NCBI GenBank assembly: GCA_965659945.1
Contig: CBFHYJ010000019.1
Coordinates: forward strand, 1-24,140
From: VMDJ01 sp965659945
Lineage (GTDB): Bacteria; Pseudomonadota; Gammaproteobacteria; Chromatiales; Chromatiaceae
Direction of reading: 5' to 3'
DNA length: 24,140 nucleotides
Below the pieces are notes generated by a model. It was given only the letters and a program-made list of their open reading frames with translations. It made no database searches and was not told the DNA's origin. Position 1 is the first letter of the stretch. Each line of letters begins with the position of its first letter. Both the position numbers and the translations under genes were made by a program. Positions 7,190 through 14,338 of this stretch are shown here, piece after piece.

Positions 7190-7960
7190 ATGACGTTGTT
7201 TGATACACATTGCCATCTGGATATTGAGGACTTCGATCTCGATCGTGATCAAGTTATCGCTGATGCGCTGAGCAGTGACGTTAACTACGTTTTGATTCCA
7301 GCGATTGCGAAATCTAACTTTTTAGCAGTACAAGTGTTATGTCGAGCTCACGCCGGTTTCTACCCTGCACTCGGTTTACATCCTGTGTTTATCGATCAGC
7401 ATCATGATGAGCATTTAGATGACCTTAGCAACGCAATAAACCAAGAGCGACCGACGGCTATTGGTGAAATTGGACTGGACTTTACGATTAAGACGCTCAA
7501 TAAAATCCGCCAAATAAGCTTCTTTACCGCTCAGCTCGATATCGCTGCCGAACATCAACTACCTGTGATACTGCATGCGCGAAAATCACATGATGAGATC
7601 CTTAAACACCTTAAGGCACAAAAACTCACAGGCGGAATCTGTCATGCCTTCAATGGTGATATCAATCAAGCCCATCGCTATCTTGATCTCGGCTTCAAAT
7701 TAGGGTTTGGCGGCATGTTGACCTATGAGCGGTCAACAAAGCTTCGCGCACTTGCCAAAGCACTGCCTGAAGAAGCTTTTGTTTTAGAGACTGACGCGCC
7801 TGATCTGACGGGCGCTGAACACCAGTACTCGCGCAATAGTCCAGCATATCTTCCCGAGGTAGCCAAAAGCCTCGCGAGCATTAAAGGGATAAGCGTCGAG
7901 AAGATCGCTGAGATAACCACCTCTAATGCGATGCAGGTGCTTAGCTTGACTGCTGATTGA
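7190..7960 (+). CDS. TatD-family metal-dependent deoxyribonuclease/hydrolase
   Basis: Amidohydrolase-like TIM-barrel hydrolase of the TatD family; E. coli members show 3'-5' exonuclease or other phosphohydrolase activity. The 256-residue protein has HxH at His7/His9 (DTHCHLD), Glu93 in IGEIGLDF, His129 in LHARKSHDE, His152 in CHAFNGD and Asp202 in LETDAPDL, so the full metal site is present. The ending SPAYLPEVAKSLASIKG is family-like. It could be YcfH, YjjV or TatD proper; YjjV-like seems most likely but this cannot be settled by eye. The ATG has no convincing ribosome site. It lies opposite to and between ispF and ispD, and its last 20 bases overlap the end of ispD. Confidence 0.9.
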   Translation: MTLFDTHCHLDIEDFDLDRDQVIADALSSDVNYVLIPAIAKSNFLAVQVLCRAHAGFYPALGLHPVFIDQHHDEHLDDLSNAINQERPTAIGEIGLDFTIKTLNKIRQISFFTAQLDIAAEHQLPVILHARKSHDEILKHLKAQKLTGGICHAFNGDINQAHRYLDLGFKLGFGGMLTYERSTKLRALAKALPEEAFVLETDAPDLTGAEHQYSRNSPAYLPEVAKSLASIKGISVEKIAEITTSNAMQVLSLTAD

Positions 7961-8660
7961 GATAAAAAGACGCCAACGCTAGATCACTAGGTCGCGTCAC
8001 TTTAAGGTTATCCGAATGACCTTCCACCATTTGCACTGGCACACCCATCGCCTCTAAAGCACTTGCCTCATCGGTGACAATAACCTCTGCAGCCGATGCG
8101 CGCATCAAGGCATCGCGAAGAATCCCTAATCTGGCCATCTGTGGCGTATAGGCATGCCACAACTGATCTCGAGATACGGTTGATTGAATACATTCATTTG
8201 GATCTACACGCTTCATCGTGTCATATACCGGCACACCCAAAATAGCTGCCATGTCATGCTTTTCGGCTGCCAAAATCAGCTTAGCGATATCCTCACGACG
8301 CGCACACGGCCGCGCAGCATCATGTACTAACACCCAATCATGATCATCTGCTCGAGATGTCAAAGCATTAAGAGCATTCAATACTGAGTCAGCACGCTGG
8401 GAGCCACCCTCAACGCGCACAAGATCCGGATGATCAGAGAACTCCGATTCAACCCAGTACGCATCATCCGCAGACAAAGCCACATAACAGCCGTCTATGC
8501 CTGGGTGAGTCAGGCAACGCTCAATAGTGTGATCTAGGAGATACCGATCATTCAGCTGAAGGTATTGCTTTGGAATATCCGACTGCATACGCGATCCAAC
8601 ACCAGCCGCCGGAATAACCACCCAACGCCTTACATCAGTCACGCTTATAGCCTTCTTCAT
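7941..8660 (-). CDS. ispD: 2-C-methyl-D-erythritol 4-phosphate cytidylyltransferase
   Basis: Third step of the methylerythritol phosphate pathway: joins methylerythritol 4-phosphate to CTP. The 239-residue protein has the nucleotide-binding motif IPAAGVGSRMQSDIPKQYL, GGSQRADSVLNAL, VLVHDAARPC, DTMKRV, and the C-terminal TDEASALEAMG and DNLKVTRPSDLALA segments, all typical. From the ATG at 8660 it overlaps the end of ftsB by 26 bases; a GTG six codons later (8642) has an AAGAAGG site and would give an 8-base overlap, so the true start may be there. The IspD-FtsB linkage is conserved in gammaproteobacteria. Confidence 0.96.
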   Translation of the reverse strand: MKKAISVTDVRRWVVIPAAGVGSRMQSDIPKQYLQLNDRYLLDHTIERCLTHPGIDGCYVALSADDAYWVESEFSDHPDLVRVEGGSQRADSVLNALNALTSRADDHDWVLVHDAARPCARREDIAKLILAAEKHDMAAILGVPVYDTMKRVDPNECIQSTVSRDQLWHAYTPQMARLGILRDALMRASAAEVIVTDEASALEAMGVPVQMVEGHSDNLKVTRPSDLALASFYLNQQSS

Positions 8661-8937
8661 TAACGATTTGGAAATAGGTTTCGTCTTTTTTAATCAGACC
8701 CAAATCATTGCGCGCTTTAGCTTCAATCGCAGAGGCATCATTTTTTAAGCTATCCACCTCGATTTGAAGCGCCTGGTTGGTCTGGCGTAAGCGATCTAAT
8801 TGGCGCTCTTGGTTAGCAATCTGTTGCTTAAGCGCACGCACCTCAGCCCAACTGCCTTCACCTACCCACAGACGATACTGCAGGCCTAAAAAGATCAGCA
8901 CTAAAACGATTAACACACTGCGGTATTGCCAATTCAT
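8635..8937 (-). CDS. ftsB: Cell division protein FtsB
   Basis: Small bitopic divisome protein that forms the FtsQ-FtsB-FtsL complex. From the ATG at 8937 the protein has 100 residues: a short cytoplasmic N-terminus, one transmembrane helix at about 7-21 (SVLIVLVLIFLGLQY), the family LWVGEGSW, a periplasmic coiled coil at about 31-68 rich in Gln/Arg/Leu, and the C-terminal ARNDLGLIKKDETYFQIV. The frame is open upstream to a GTG at 8973, but the shorter start puts the membrane helix at the usual place and fits the family length. Placement between eno and ispD is the classic order. A terminator-like hairpin lies just upstream. Confidence 0.93.
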   Translation of the reverse strand: MNWQYRSVLIVLVLIFLGLQYRLWVGEGSWAEVRALKQQIANQERQLDRLRQTNQALQIEVDSLKNDASAIEAKARNDLGLIKKDETYFQIVNEEGYKRD

Positions 8938-8959
8938 CTCAACAATCACAAAAGAAAAT

Positions 8960-9002
8960 GCCTCTTGCATCACTCACGTCACAACGCGAGGACACAAGAG
9001 GC
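8960..9002 (-). terminator. Terminator-like hairpin downstream of eno
   Basis: On the minus strand GCCTCTTG pairs with CAAGAGGC (8 bp, 9002-8995 with 8967-8960). Inside, CTCGCG pairs with CGTGAG around a TTGTGA loop, giving a two-tier stem. ATTTTCTTTT follows, making an intrinsic terminator of the pyrG-kdsA-eno transcript plausible. If it works, ftsB-ispD depends on read-through or another promoter. Confidence 0.6.
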
Positions 9003-9024
9003 ATGATACCGGCTAAACGCTTAA

Positions 9025-10302
9025 TTAAAAGCAGGGAAAAGCCGACTTACCTGGCCAGATTGCTTCTTCACCCAATACGTCTTCAATACGCATCAATTGG
9101 TTGTACTTAGCTACACGATCAGAACGAGACAATGAACCTGTCTTAATCTGACCAGTGCCTGTTGCTACTGCAAGGTCAGCAATCGTAGTGTCTTCAGTTT
9201 CACCCGAGCGATGAGACATGACCGCGCTATAACCCGCCTCATGTGCCATGCGAATCGCTGCTTGAGTCTCTGACAAGGTGCCAATCTGATTGAACTTAAT
9301 CAGGATCGAGTTCGCGATGTTCTTATCGATACCTTCTTTGAGGATCTTAGTATTAGTTACGAACAAATCATCACCTACCAACTGCACACGCTCAGCGAGC
9401 TTATCGGTCAAAATCTTCCAGCCATCCCAGTCACCCTCATCCATACCATCTTCAATTGAGATAATTGGATATTGATCAACCCAGTTAGTTAGAAAGTCTG
9501 CAAAACCTGCAGAGTCAAAGCTCTTACCTTCAGAGGCAAGAACGTATTTACCATCTTTGTAAAACTCAGAGCTTGCTGCATCTAAACCAAGATAAATATC
9601 TTCACCTGCTTTAAAGCCTGCTTTAGTGATCGCTTCAAGAATAACTTCGATAGCTTCTTCGTTAGAACGCAAATTAGGCGCAAAGCCACCTTCATCACCA
9701 ACCGTTGTCGCAAGCTTCTTAGCACCCAACACCGATTTCAGTGCATGGAACACTTCAGCACCGTAACGCACAGACTCGCGAACCGAGCCCGCATTCACTG
9801 GCAGAATCATGAATTCTTGAAGATCAACACTGTTATCAGCGTGTTCACCACCGTTAATGATATTCATCATTGGCACTGGCATTTTGTATGTGCCATTACC
9901 CAAGTATTCATACAAAGGCATCATTTGCTCTTGCGCTGCCGCATGAGCCGCCGCAAGTGATACCGCTAAGGTCGCATTTGCACCTAGGCGAGATTTATTC
10001 TCAGTACCATCCAACTTGATCATGGCAGCATCGATATCTGCTTGTGCGGTGACATCCATACCCGTCACAAGATCAGCAATCTCGCCATTAGCATTGGCAA
10101 CAGCTTTCTGCACACCTTTACCAAGGTAGCGTGACTTATCACCATCGCGTAACTCTAAAGCTTCGCGTGAACCTGTAGAAGCACCTGATGGCGCTACTGC
10201 GCGACCAATCGCACCTTCTGCGGTGAATACATCGGCTTCGATTGTTGGATTGCCGCGCGAATCGAGGATCTCTCTGGCGCGAACTTTAATAATTTCTGAC
10301 AT
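9025..10302 (-). CDS. eno: Enolase (phosphopyruvate hydratase)
   Basis: Glycolytic enzyme that interconverts 2-phosphoglycerate and phosphoenolpyruvate; in many bacteria also part of the RNA degradosome. The 425-residue protein has REILDSRGNPTIEADV at the N-terminus, APSGASTG (mobile loop), GDEGGFAPNL, metal ligands in GLDAASSEFY and SIEDGMDEGDWDGW, the catalytic lysine in the signature ILIKFNQIGTLSET, and SHRSGETEDTTIADLAVA. Length is near the usual 430. GGAG lies five bases before the ATG. It follows kdsA after a 39-base gap that contains a 6-bp hairpin. Confidence 0.99.
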   Translation of the reverse strand: MSEIIKVRAREILDSRGNPTIEADVFTAEGAIGRAVAPSGASTGSREALELRDGDKSRYLGKGVQKAVANANGEIADLVTGMDVTAQADIDAAMIKLDGTENKSRLGANATLAVSLAAAHAAAQEQMMPLYEYLGNGTYKMPVPMMNIINGGEHADNSVDLQEFMILPVNAGSVRESVRYGAEVFHALKSVLGAKKLATTVGDEGGFAPNLRSNEEAIEVILEAITKAGFKAGEDIYLGLDAASSEFYKDGKYVLASEGKSFDSAGFADFLTNWVDQYPIISIEDGMDEGDWDGWKILTDKLAERVQLVGDDLFVTNTKILKEGIDKNIANSILIKFNQIGTLSETQAAIRMAHEAGYSAVMSHRSGETEDTTIADLAVATGTGQIKTGSLSRSDRVAKYNQLMRIEDVLGEEAIWPGKSAFPCF

Positions 10303-10319
10303 TCTTACTCCATTTACTC

Positions 10320-10336
10320 GCAGGCTTTTGGCCTGC
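10320..10336 (-). other. Hairpin between kdsA and eno
   Basis: GCAGGC and GCCTGC form a perfect 6-bp stem with a 5-base loop. On the coding (minus) strand it is followed by GAGTAAATGGAG, not a T-run, so it is not a standard terminator for kdsA. It could protect or process the kdsA-eno mRNA, or affect eno translation from the site just after it. Confidence 0.4.
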
Positions 10337-10341
10337 TTTAC

Positions 10342-11175
10342 TTACAACGAGCTTTCGATAAACCCGTTTTGCTTTACGGTGTCATCTAAGTTTTTCAACA
10401 CCGTCAATAATTCTTTTAATCGTCCTAATGGCCATGAGTTTGGACCATCTGACAAGGCACAGTCTGGATCTGGATGCGTTTCCATAAACAAGCCTGAGAT
10501 ACCTGCAGCTACCGCAGCACGCGCAAGCACAGGAACGTGTTGACGCTCACCACCACTCTTATCACCTTGGCCGCCAGGCTGTTGCACCGAATGCGTTGCA
10601 TCAAACACCACAGGACAACCGGTGTTACGCATTACAGCAAGGCCGCGCATATCCGACACCAAGGTGTTGTATCCAAAGCTCACACCACGGTCACAAACCA
10701 TAATGTTTTGGTTACCCGTCGCGAGCGCTTTATCCGCTACGTTCTTCATATCGTGAGGTGCTAAAAACTGACCTTTTTTAATATTCACTGGCAACCCGGT
10801 CTTAGCCACATTCTGAATAAAGTTAGTTTGGCGGCACAAGAATGCAGGCGTCTGTAGCACATCCACCACATCTGCCACCTCATCTAACGGCGTGTCTTCA
10901 TGCACATCAGTCAACACAGGTAAGCCCGTCTCTTCTTTCACCTTACGCAAAATACGCAAGCCCTCTTCTAAGCCTGGGCCACGGTAGCTGTTATGCGAAG
11001 AACGATTAGCTTTATCAAAAGATGATTTGTAAATAAACGGGATACCCAAGTCGTCAGTGATTTGTTTAAGCTGCGTAGAGACTTCCATCGCAGATTTTTC
11101 ACTTTCGATAACACAGGTACCTGCAATCAAAAAGATTGGTTTATCGAGGCCTACATCATAGCCGCACAAATTCAT
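10342..11175 (-). CDS. kdsA: KDO-8-phosphate synthase, metal-dependent type
   Basis: Condenses phosphoenolpyruvate with arabinose 5-phosphate to form KDO 8-phosphate for the lipopolysaccharide core. The 277-residue protein contains IAGTCVIESE with Cys21 where E. coli KdsA has Asn (GGMNVLES), SSFDKANRSS, FLCRQT, VKKGQFLAPHD, DATHSVQQPGG, METHPDPDCALSDGP. Cys21 together with the His, Glu and Asp in the last three motifs matches the metal-binding set of class II enzymes such as that of Aquifex, so the enzyme should need a divalent metal. The ATG is 5 bases after the pyrG stop with an AAGGAT ribosome site. The pyrG-kdsA-eno order is common in gammaproteobacteria. Confidence 0.97.
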   Translation of the reverse strand: MNLCGYDVGLDKPIFLIAGTCVIESEKSAMEVSTQLKQITDDLGIPFIYKSSFDKANRSSHNSYRGPGLEEGLRILRKVKEETGLPVLTDVHEDTPLDEVADVVDVLQTPAFLCRQTNFIQNVAKTGLPVNIKKGQFLAPHDMKNVADKALATGNQNIMVCDRGVSFGYNTLVSDMRGLAVMRNTGCPVVFDATHSVQQPGGQGDKSGGERQHVPVLARAAVAAGISGLFMETHPDPDCALSDGPNSWPLGRLKELLTVLKNLDDTVKQNGFIESSL

Positions 11176-11180
11176 GTCAC

Positions 11181-12812
11181 TTATCCTTTTTCAGTGCGGT
11201 GCTTAACCGCTGCATCGACAAAGCCACTAAACAAAGGATGGCCATATCGAGGTGTTGAGGTGAACTCTGGGTGGAACTGACAAGCCACAAACCACGGGTG
11301 GTCTGGGATCTCGATAATTTCAACTAACTTACCGTCAATTGATGTACCCGCAAATTTCAAACCTTTTTCGCTAAGTGCATCACGATAAGAATTATTAAAT
11401 TCATAGCGATGACGATGACGCTCTTCGATGACATCTTCGCCATAAAGGTCGCGACAGATGCTGTCTAAAGCCAACTGACACTGCTGTGCACCGAGACGCA
11501 TAGTGCCGCCAATATCGGCATCTTCATCGCGCTGCTCAACCGAGCCATCAGCATTCAGCCATTCGGTAATCAATGCGATAACGGGATGACCTGTCGTCTT
11601 ATTGAATTCAGTACTGTGCGCATCGCTCATGCCCGCAACATTGCGCGCATATTCGATAACCGCCACCTGCATACCTAAACAGATACCCAAATAGGGAATC
11701 TTATTTTCACGGGCGTAACGAACTGCTTGAATCTTGCCTTCAACGCCACGCTCACCAAAACCACCTGGTACCAAGATAGCATCCATCGGATCCAGTGCTG
11801 ATAAATCACCCGACTCAAAATCCTCTGAATCAAAGTAATGAATATGGACCTTCTGATGCGCTTTGATACCTGCGTGAATCAATGCTTCGTTAAGAGACTT
11901 GTACGATTCAGTCAATTCAACATACTTACCCACCATGGCGATATTGACATCACCCGTGGTGTTCTCAAGACCATCAACAACCGCTTGCCATTCAGTTAAG
12001 TCCGCCGGTGGTACATCTAAGCGGAGCTGGTCAACAACGATGTCGTCTAATAATTGCTCACGCAACATCAACGGAATGCGGTAAATCGAATCAGCATCGA
12101 TGGCAGATATAACCGCGCGCTCCTGAACATTGGTAAACAACGCAATCTTCTTACGCTCACCATCAGGTACTGGGCGATCCGCACGGCAAATCAATATATC
12201 GGGCTGGATACCAATCGAACGAAGTTCTTTAACTGAGTGTTGAGTTGGCTTGGTTTTCACCTCACCAGAGGTTGGGATATAAGGCACCAGAGTGAGATGC
12301 ACAAACATGGCATTTTCACGCCCCATCTCTACACCCATCTGACGGATCGCCTCAAGGAACGGTAAGGATTCAATATCGCCCACCGTACCGCCAATCTCGA
12401 CTAATGCGACATCAGCATCACCTGCACCTTGAATCGCAGAATCTTTAATTTCATTGGTGATGTGCGGAATAACCTGAACGGTACCGCCCAAGTACTCACC
12501 ACGACGTTCCTTACGGATGACCTGATCGTAAATTTGCCCCGTCGTGAAGTTATTCGATTTACCCATGGTAGTACGAATAAAACGTTCGTAATGACCAAGA
12601 TCGAGATCTGTTTCAGCACCGTCAGCCGTCACAAAGACTTCTCCGTGCTGAAATGGGCTCATGGTGCCGGGATCCACATTAATGTACGGATCTAGCTTTA
12701 TCATGGTGACTTTAAGGCCACGCGCCTCTAATAAAGCGCCCAATGAAGCTGCGGCAATACCCTTGCCCAAGGACGAAACTACGCCGCCCGTGATAAATAC
12801 AAATTTAGTCAT
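11181..12812 (-). CDS. pyrG: CTP synthase
   Basis: Makes CTP from UTP, ATP and glutamine. From the ATG at 12812 the protein has 543 residues, like E. coli PyrG (545). The N-terminal synthetase domain starts MTKFVFITGGVVSSLGKG (P-loop) and continues with KLDPYINVDPGTMSPFQHGE and EIGGTVGDIES. The C-terminal class I glutamine amidotransferase domain has VPGGFGERG, the catalytic cysteine in LGICLGMQ and the His/Glu pair in FHPEFTSTP. The frame is open seven codons further to a TTG at 12833, but TAAGG stands about six bases before the ATG, which is the family start. It supplies CTP for IspD and KDO activation, and heads the pyrG-kdsA-eno operon. Confidence 0.98.
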   Translation of the reverse strand: MTKFVFITGGVVSSLGKGIAAASLGALLEARGLKVTMIKLDPYINVDPGTMSPFQHGEVFVTADGAETDLDLGHYERFIRTTMGKSNNFTTGQIYDQVIRKERRGEYLGGTVQVIPHITNEIKDSAIQGAGDADVALVEIGGTVGDIESLPFLEAIRQMGVEMGRENAMFVHLTLVPYIPTSGEVKTKPTQHSVKELRSIGIQPDILICRADRPVPDGERKKIALFTNVQERAVISAIDADSIYRIPLMLREQLLDDIVVDQLRLDVPPADLTEWQAVVDGLENTTGDVNIAMVGKYVELTESYKSLNEALIHAGIKAHQKVHIHYFDSEDFESGDLSALDPMDAILVPGGFGERGVEGKIQAVRYARENKIPYLGICLGMQVAVIEYARNVAGMSDAHSTEFNKTTGHPVIALITEWLNADGSVEQRDEDADIGGTMRLGAQQCQLALDSICRDLYGEDVIEERHRHRYEFNNSYRDALSEKGLKFAGTSIDGKLVEIIEIPDHPWFVACQFHPEFTSTPRYGHPLFSGFVDAAVKHRTEKG

Positions 12813-12860
12813 TGAAGCCTTACTTTGCGTCAACGTGAGAAGATGATCGGACGGGCGACA

Positions 12861-12889
12861 ATTGTACTAGACGCACCCCGATGACTCAA
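12861..12889 (-). promoter_or_regulatory. Putative sigma70 promoter of pyrG
   Basis: On the minus strand TTGAGT (12889-12884) and TACAAT (12866-12861) are separated by exactly 17 bases and match the sigma70 consensus at 4 of 6 and 5 of 6 positions. The expected start near 12854 gives a leader of about 40 bases before the pyrG ATG. This is the best promoter match seen in the window. No pyrimidine-run attenuator like that of Gram-positive pyrG was seen. Confidence 0.65.
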
Positions 12890-13046
12890 TCTGGGAGCAA
12901 GCTTTTTAATAAATTTTTCATTTAAGTCTCACCTGCCTCAAAACCCTTGAAAGTGCTAGCTTTTTCCACCAATTCAGCTATAAAGGATATAAGGTGAAGG
13001 CGGTTTAGAGTCACCCATCGGCCACTTTGGAAATCTAGGGGGAACC

Positions 13047-13496
13047 ATGTACCGATCGATCTCACTCAGCATTCTATTCGCTGGAATATTGTTGCTATTC
13101 GGCTTGATTTTTACCGGCGCATCTAAGGCTAATAGCTTCGCACCTTGGGGTTACGGCAATGGTCAAGGGCATAACAACGCACAGCAATATGGCAATGCAA
13201 ACAGCGAAGGGCAAAGCCAGTTCGGTATGGACATGCGCGGAAGGGGTAACTCCGTAGGCGACTTCCGCGGAAACAGCGCTAACAACTATTACCAACAGAT
13301 GGAACAACAAGCGCAGCAATTCGCCTATCCTTATGCGCCGCCCCAAACTAGCAATTTAATGCCCTACCCGATACCAGGCCAAATGCCGAACCAAATGCCT
13401 TATGGCCCACCAGCAATGCCCTACAATGGTATGCCGCCGTGGGGGGCTCCACCAAAGCGTGGTTTTGATTTCGACCGATTTAATCCTTTCCGTTAA
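13047..13496 (+). CDS. Small secreted Gln/Asn/Gly/Pro/Met-rich protein, unknown function
   Basis: I do not recognise this family. The ATG has a strong AGGGGGAA ribosome site and the gene ends in a textbook terminator, so it is very likely real. The 149-residue product has an N-terminal hydrophobic segment (about 7-25, LSILFAGILLLFGLIFTGAS) with a likely cleavage after AxxxA-like residues near 26-29. The rest is low complexity: Gly/Asn/Gln-rich with PWGYGNGQGHNN at about 33-44, then a Gln/Tyr-rich stretch around 80-92, then repeated Met-Pro-Tyr-type motifs (MPYPIPGQ, MPNQMPYGPP, MPYNGMPPWG) at about 104-134, and a charged end RGFDFDRFNPFR. It has a single transcription unit between the pyrG promoter and fnr. 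Composition faintly recalls sulfur-globule envelope proteins, but no diagnostic motif supports that. Confidence 0.8.
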   Translation: MYRSISLSILFAGILLLFGLIFTGASKANSFAPWGYGNGQGHNNAQQYGNANSEGQSQFGMDMRGRGNSVGDFRGNSANNYYQQMEQQAQQFAYPYAPPQTSNLMPYPIPGQMPNQMPYGPPAMPYNGMPPWGAPPKRGFDFDRFNPFR

Positions 13497-13504
13497 ATCA
13501 TAAG

Positions 13505-13529
13505 TAGCCGCTTTTGCGGCTATTTTTTT
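13505..13529 (+). terminator. Intrinsic terminator after the secreted-protein gene
   Basis: TAGCCGC (13505-13511) pairs perfectly with GCGGCTA (13516-13522) around a TTTT loop and is followed by seven T residues. It begins 8 bases after the stop of the upstream gene and separates it from fnr. Confidence 0.9.
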
Positions 13530-13553
13530 AGACGCCAAAAAGTTGAAGATGTT

Positions 13554-13579
13554 AAGTTACACAAAACAATAATTAACTT
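13554..13579. promoter_or_regulatory. Inverted repeat upstream of fnr
   Basis: AAGTTA and TAACTT form 6-bp arms 14 bases apart, ending six bases before the fnr ATG. The site is AT-rich, and an AATAAT lies within it. It could be an operator overlapping a fnr promoter with a very short leader, but it does not match the FNR box TTGAT-N4-ATCAA. Confidence 0.25.
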
Positions 13580-13585
13580 TGCTCC

Positions 13586-14338
13586 ATGTCTGACACATCC
13601 TTTTCACTTCGAAACATCAAAATTGCCTGCTCAAACTGCTCTTTGGGCGCACTCTGCTTGCCCTACGGGTTGGATGGCGAGGATGTTGATCGTCTCGACG
13701 AGATCATTAAGCGTAATCACCCCTACCAACGCAATGAGTTCTTATTCTCGCCGGAGCAGAGCTTCAAAAATCTGTATGTGGTTAAAACCGGTGCCGTAAA
13801 AACCTACGTTCAAGATGACGAGGGGCAAGAACGTGTAATTGGCTTCCATCTACCTGGGGAAATCTTGGGCCTAGATGCGATTGAATCGAATAAACACAGC
13901 TGTTTCGCGAAAGCCCTAGAAACAACCGCTGTCTGCGAAATGCCTTTTGAGCGCCTTGAAGATCTTTCAAAGGACCTCCCTAGCCTTCAACATCAAATGC
14001 TGCGTCTGATGAGCCGTGAAGTGAGTAACGAATCGCAAATGATCGCTCTACTCAACCACAGTACCGCTGAAGAGCGACTCGCATCTTTTATTGTGAGCTT
14101 AGCTGAACGCTTCCAGCGTCGTGGTTTCTCATCGATTGATTTCTTTTTACCCATGTCGCGCCAAGATATCGGTAGCTACCTCGGCCTAGCACTTGAAACA
14201 GTGAGTCGTTTATTTACTCGATTCCAAGAGCTCAACCTACTCAAGGTTGAAAGAAAACACATCGAGATATTAGATATGGATGGCTTAAAAGGTGTAATCA
14301 ACCATAAGACTGAATGTCAGTCTGTCAAAGCATCCTGA
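13586..14338 (+). CDS. fnr: FNR/ANR-type oxygen-sensing transcription regulator
   Basis: CRP/FNR-family regulator that senses oxygen through a [4Fe-4S] cluster and switches anaerobic gene expression. The 250-residue protein has the cluster cysteines Cys15, Cys18 and Cys24 (spacing C-x2-C-x5-C as in E. coli FNR) and Cys117 in ETTAVCEMPFE, equivalent to E. coli Cys122. An extra Cys106 is present. The cyclic-nucleotide-like beta barrel spans about 45-130, the dimerisation helix about 130-165, and the C-terminal helix-turn-helix SRQDIGSYLGLALETVSRLF at about 191-210 keeps the E..SR residues that read TTGAT half-sites. I see no matching FNR site or clear ribosome site upstream; an AAGTTA/TAACTT inverted repeat is present at 13554-13579. 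Its last 22 bases overlap dnaQ. Orthologues are called fnr, anr or etrA. Confidence 0.95.
   Translation: MSDTSFSLRNIKIACSNCSLGALCLPYGLDGEDVDRLDEIIKRNHPYQRNEFLFSPEQSFKNLYVVKTGAVKTYVQDDEGQERVIGFHLPGEILGLDAIESNKHSCFAKALETTAVCEMPFERLEDLSKDLPSLQHQMLRLMSREVSNESQMIALLNHSTAEERLASFIVSLAERFQRRGFSSIDFFLPMSRQDIGSYLGLALETVSRLFTRFQELNLLKVERKHIEILDMDGLKGVINHKTECQSVKAS

Noticed and set aside
10320..10336. kdsA-eno hairpin as an intrinsic terminator
   Set aside because: The transcribed strand has no T-run after the stem; it leads straight into the eno ribosome site.
12812..12833. TTG start for pyrG at 12833
   Set aside because: The ATG at 12812 has the better ribosome site and matches the universal CTP synthase N-terminus.
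12947..12993. Promoter for the secreted-protein gene (TTGAAA with TATAAA or TATAAG)
   Set aside because: The spacing of 26 bases or more is far from the usual 17, and no better -35 was found, so no promoter is called.
13047..13496. Sulfur-globule envelope protein
   Set aside because: Only the general Gly/Asn/Tyr-rich composition is similar; there is no diagnostic motif and no sulfur-oxidation gene in the window.
13541..13560. FNR-binding site upstream of fnr
   Set aside because: TTGAAGATGTTAAG shares only one half-site with TTGAT-N4-ATCAA.
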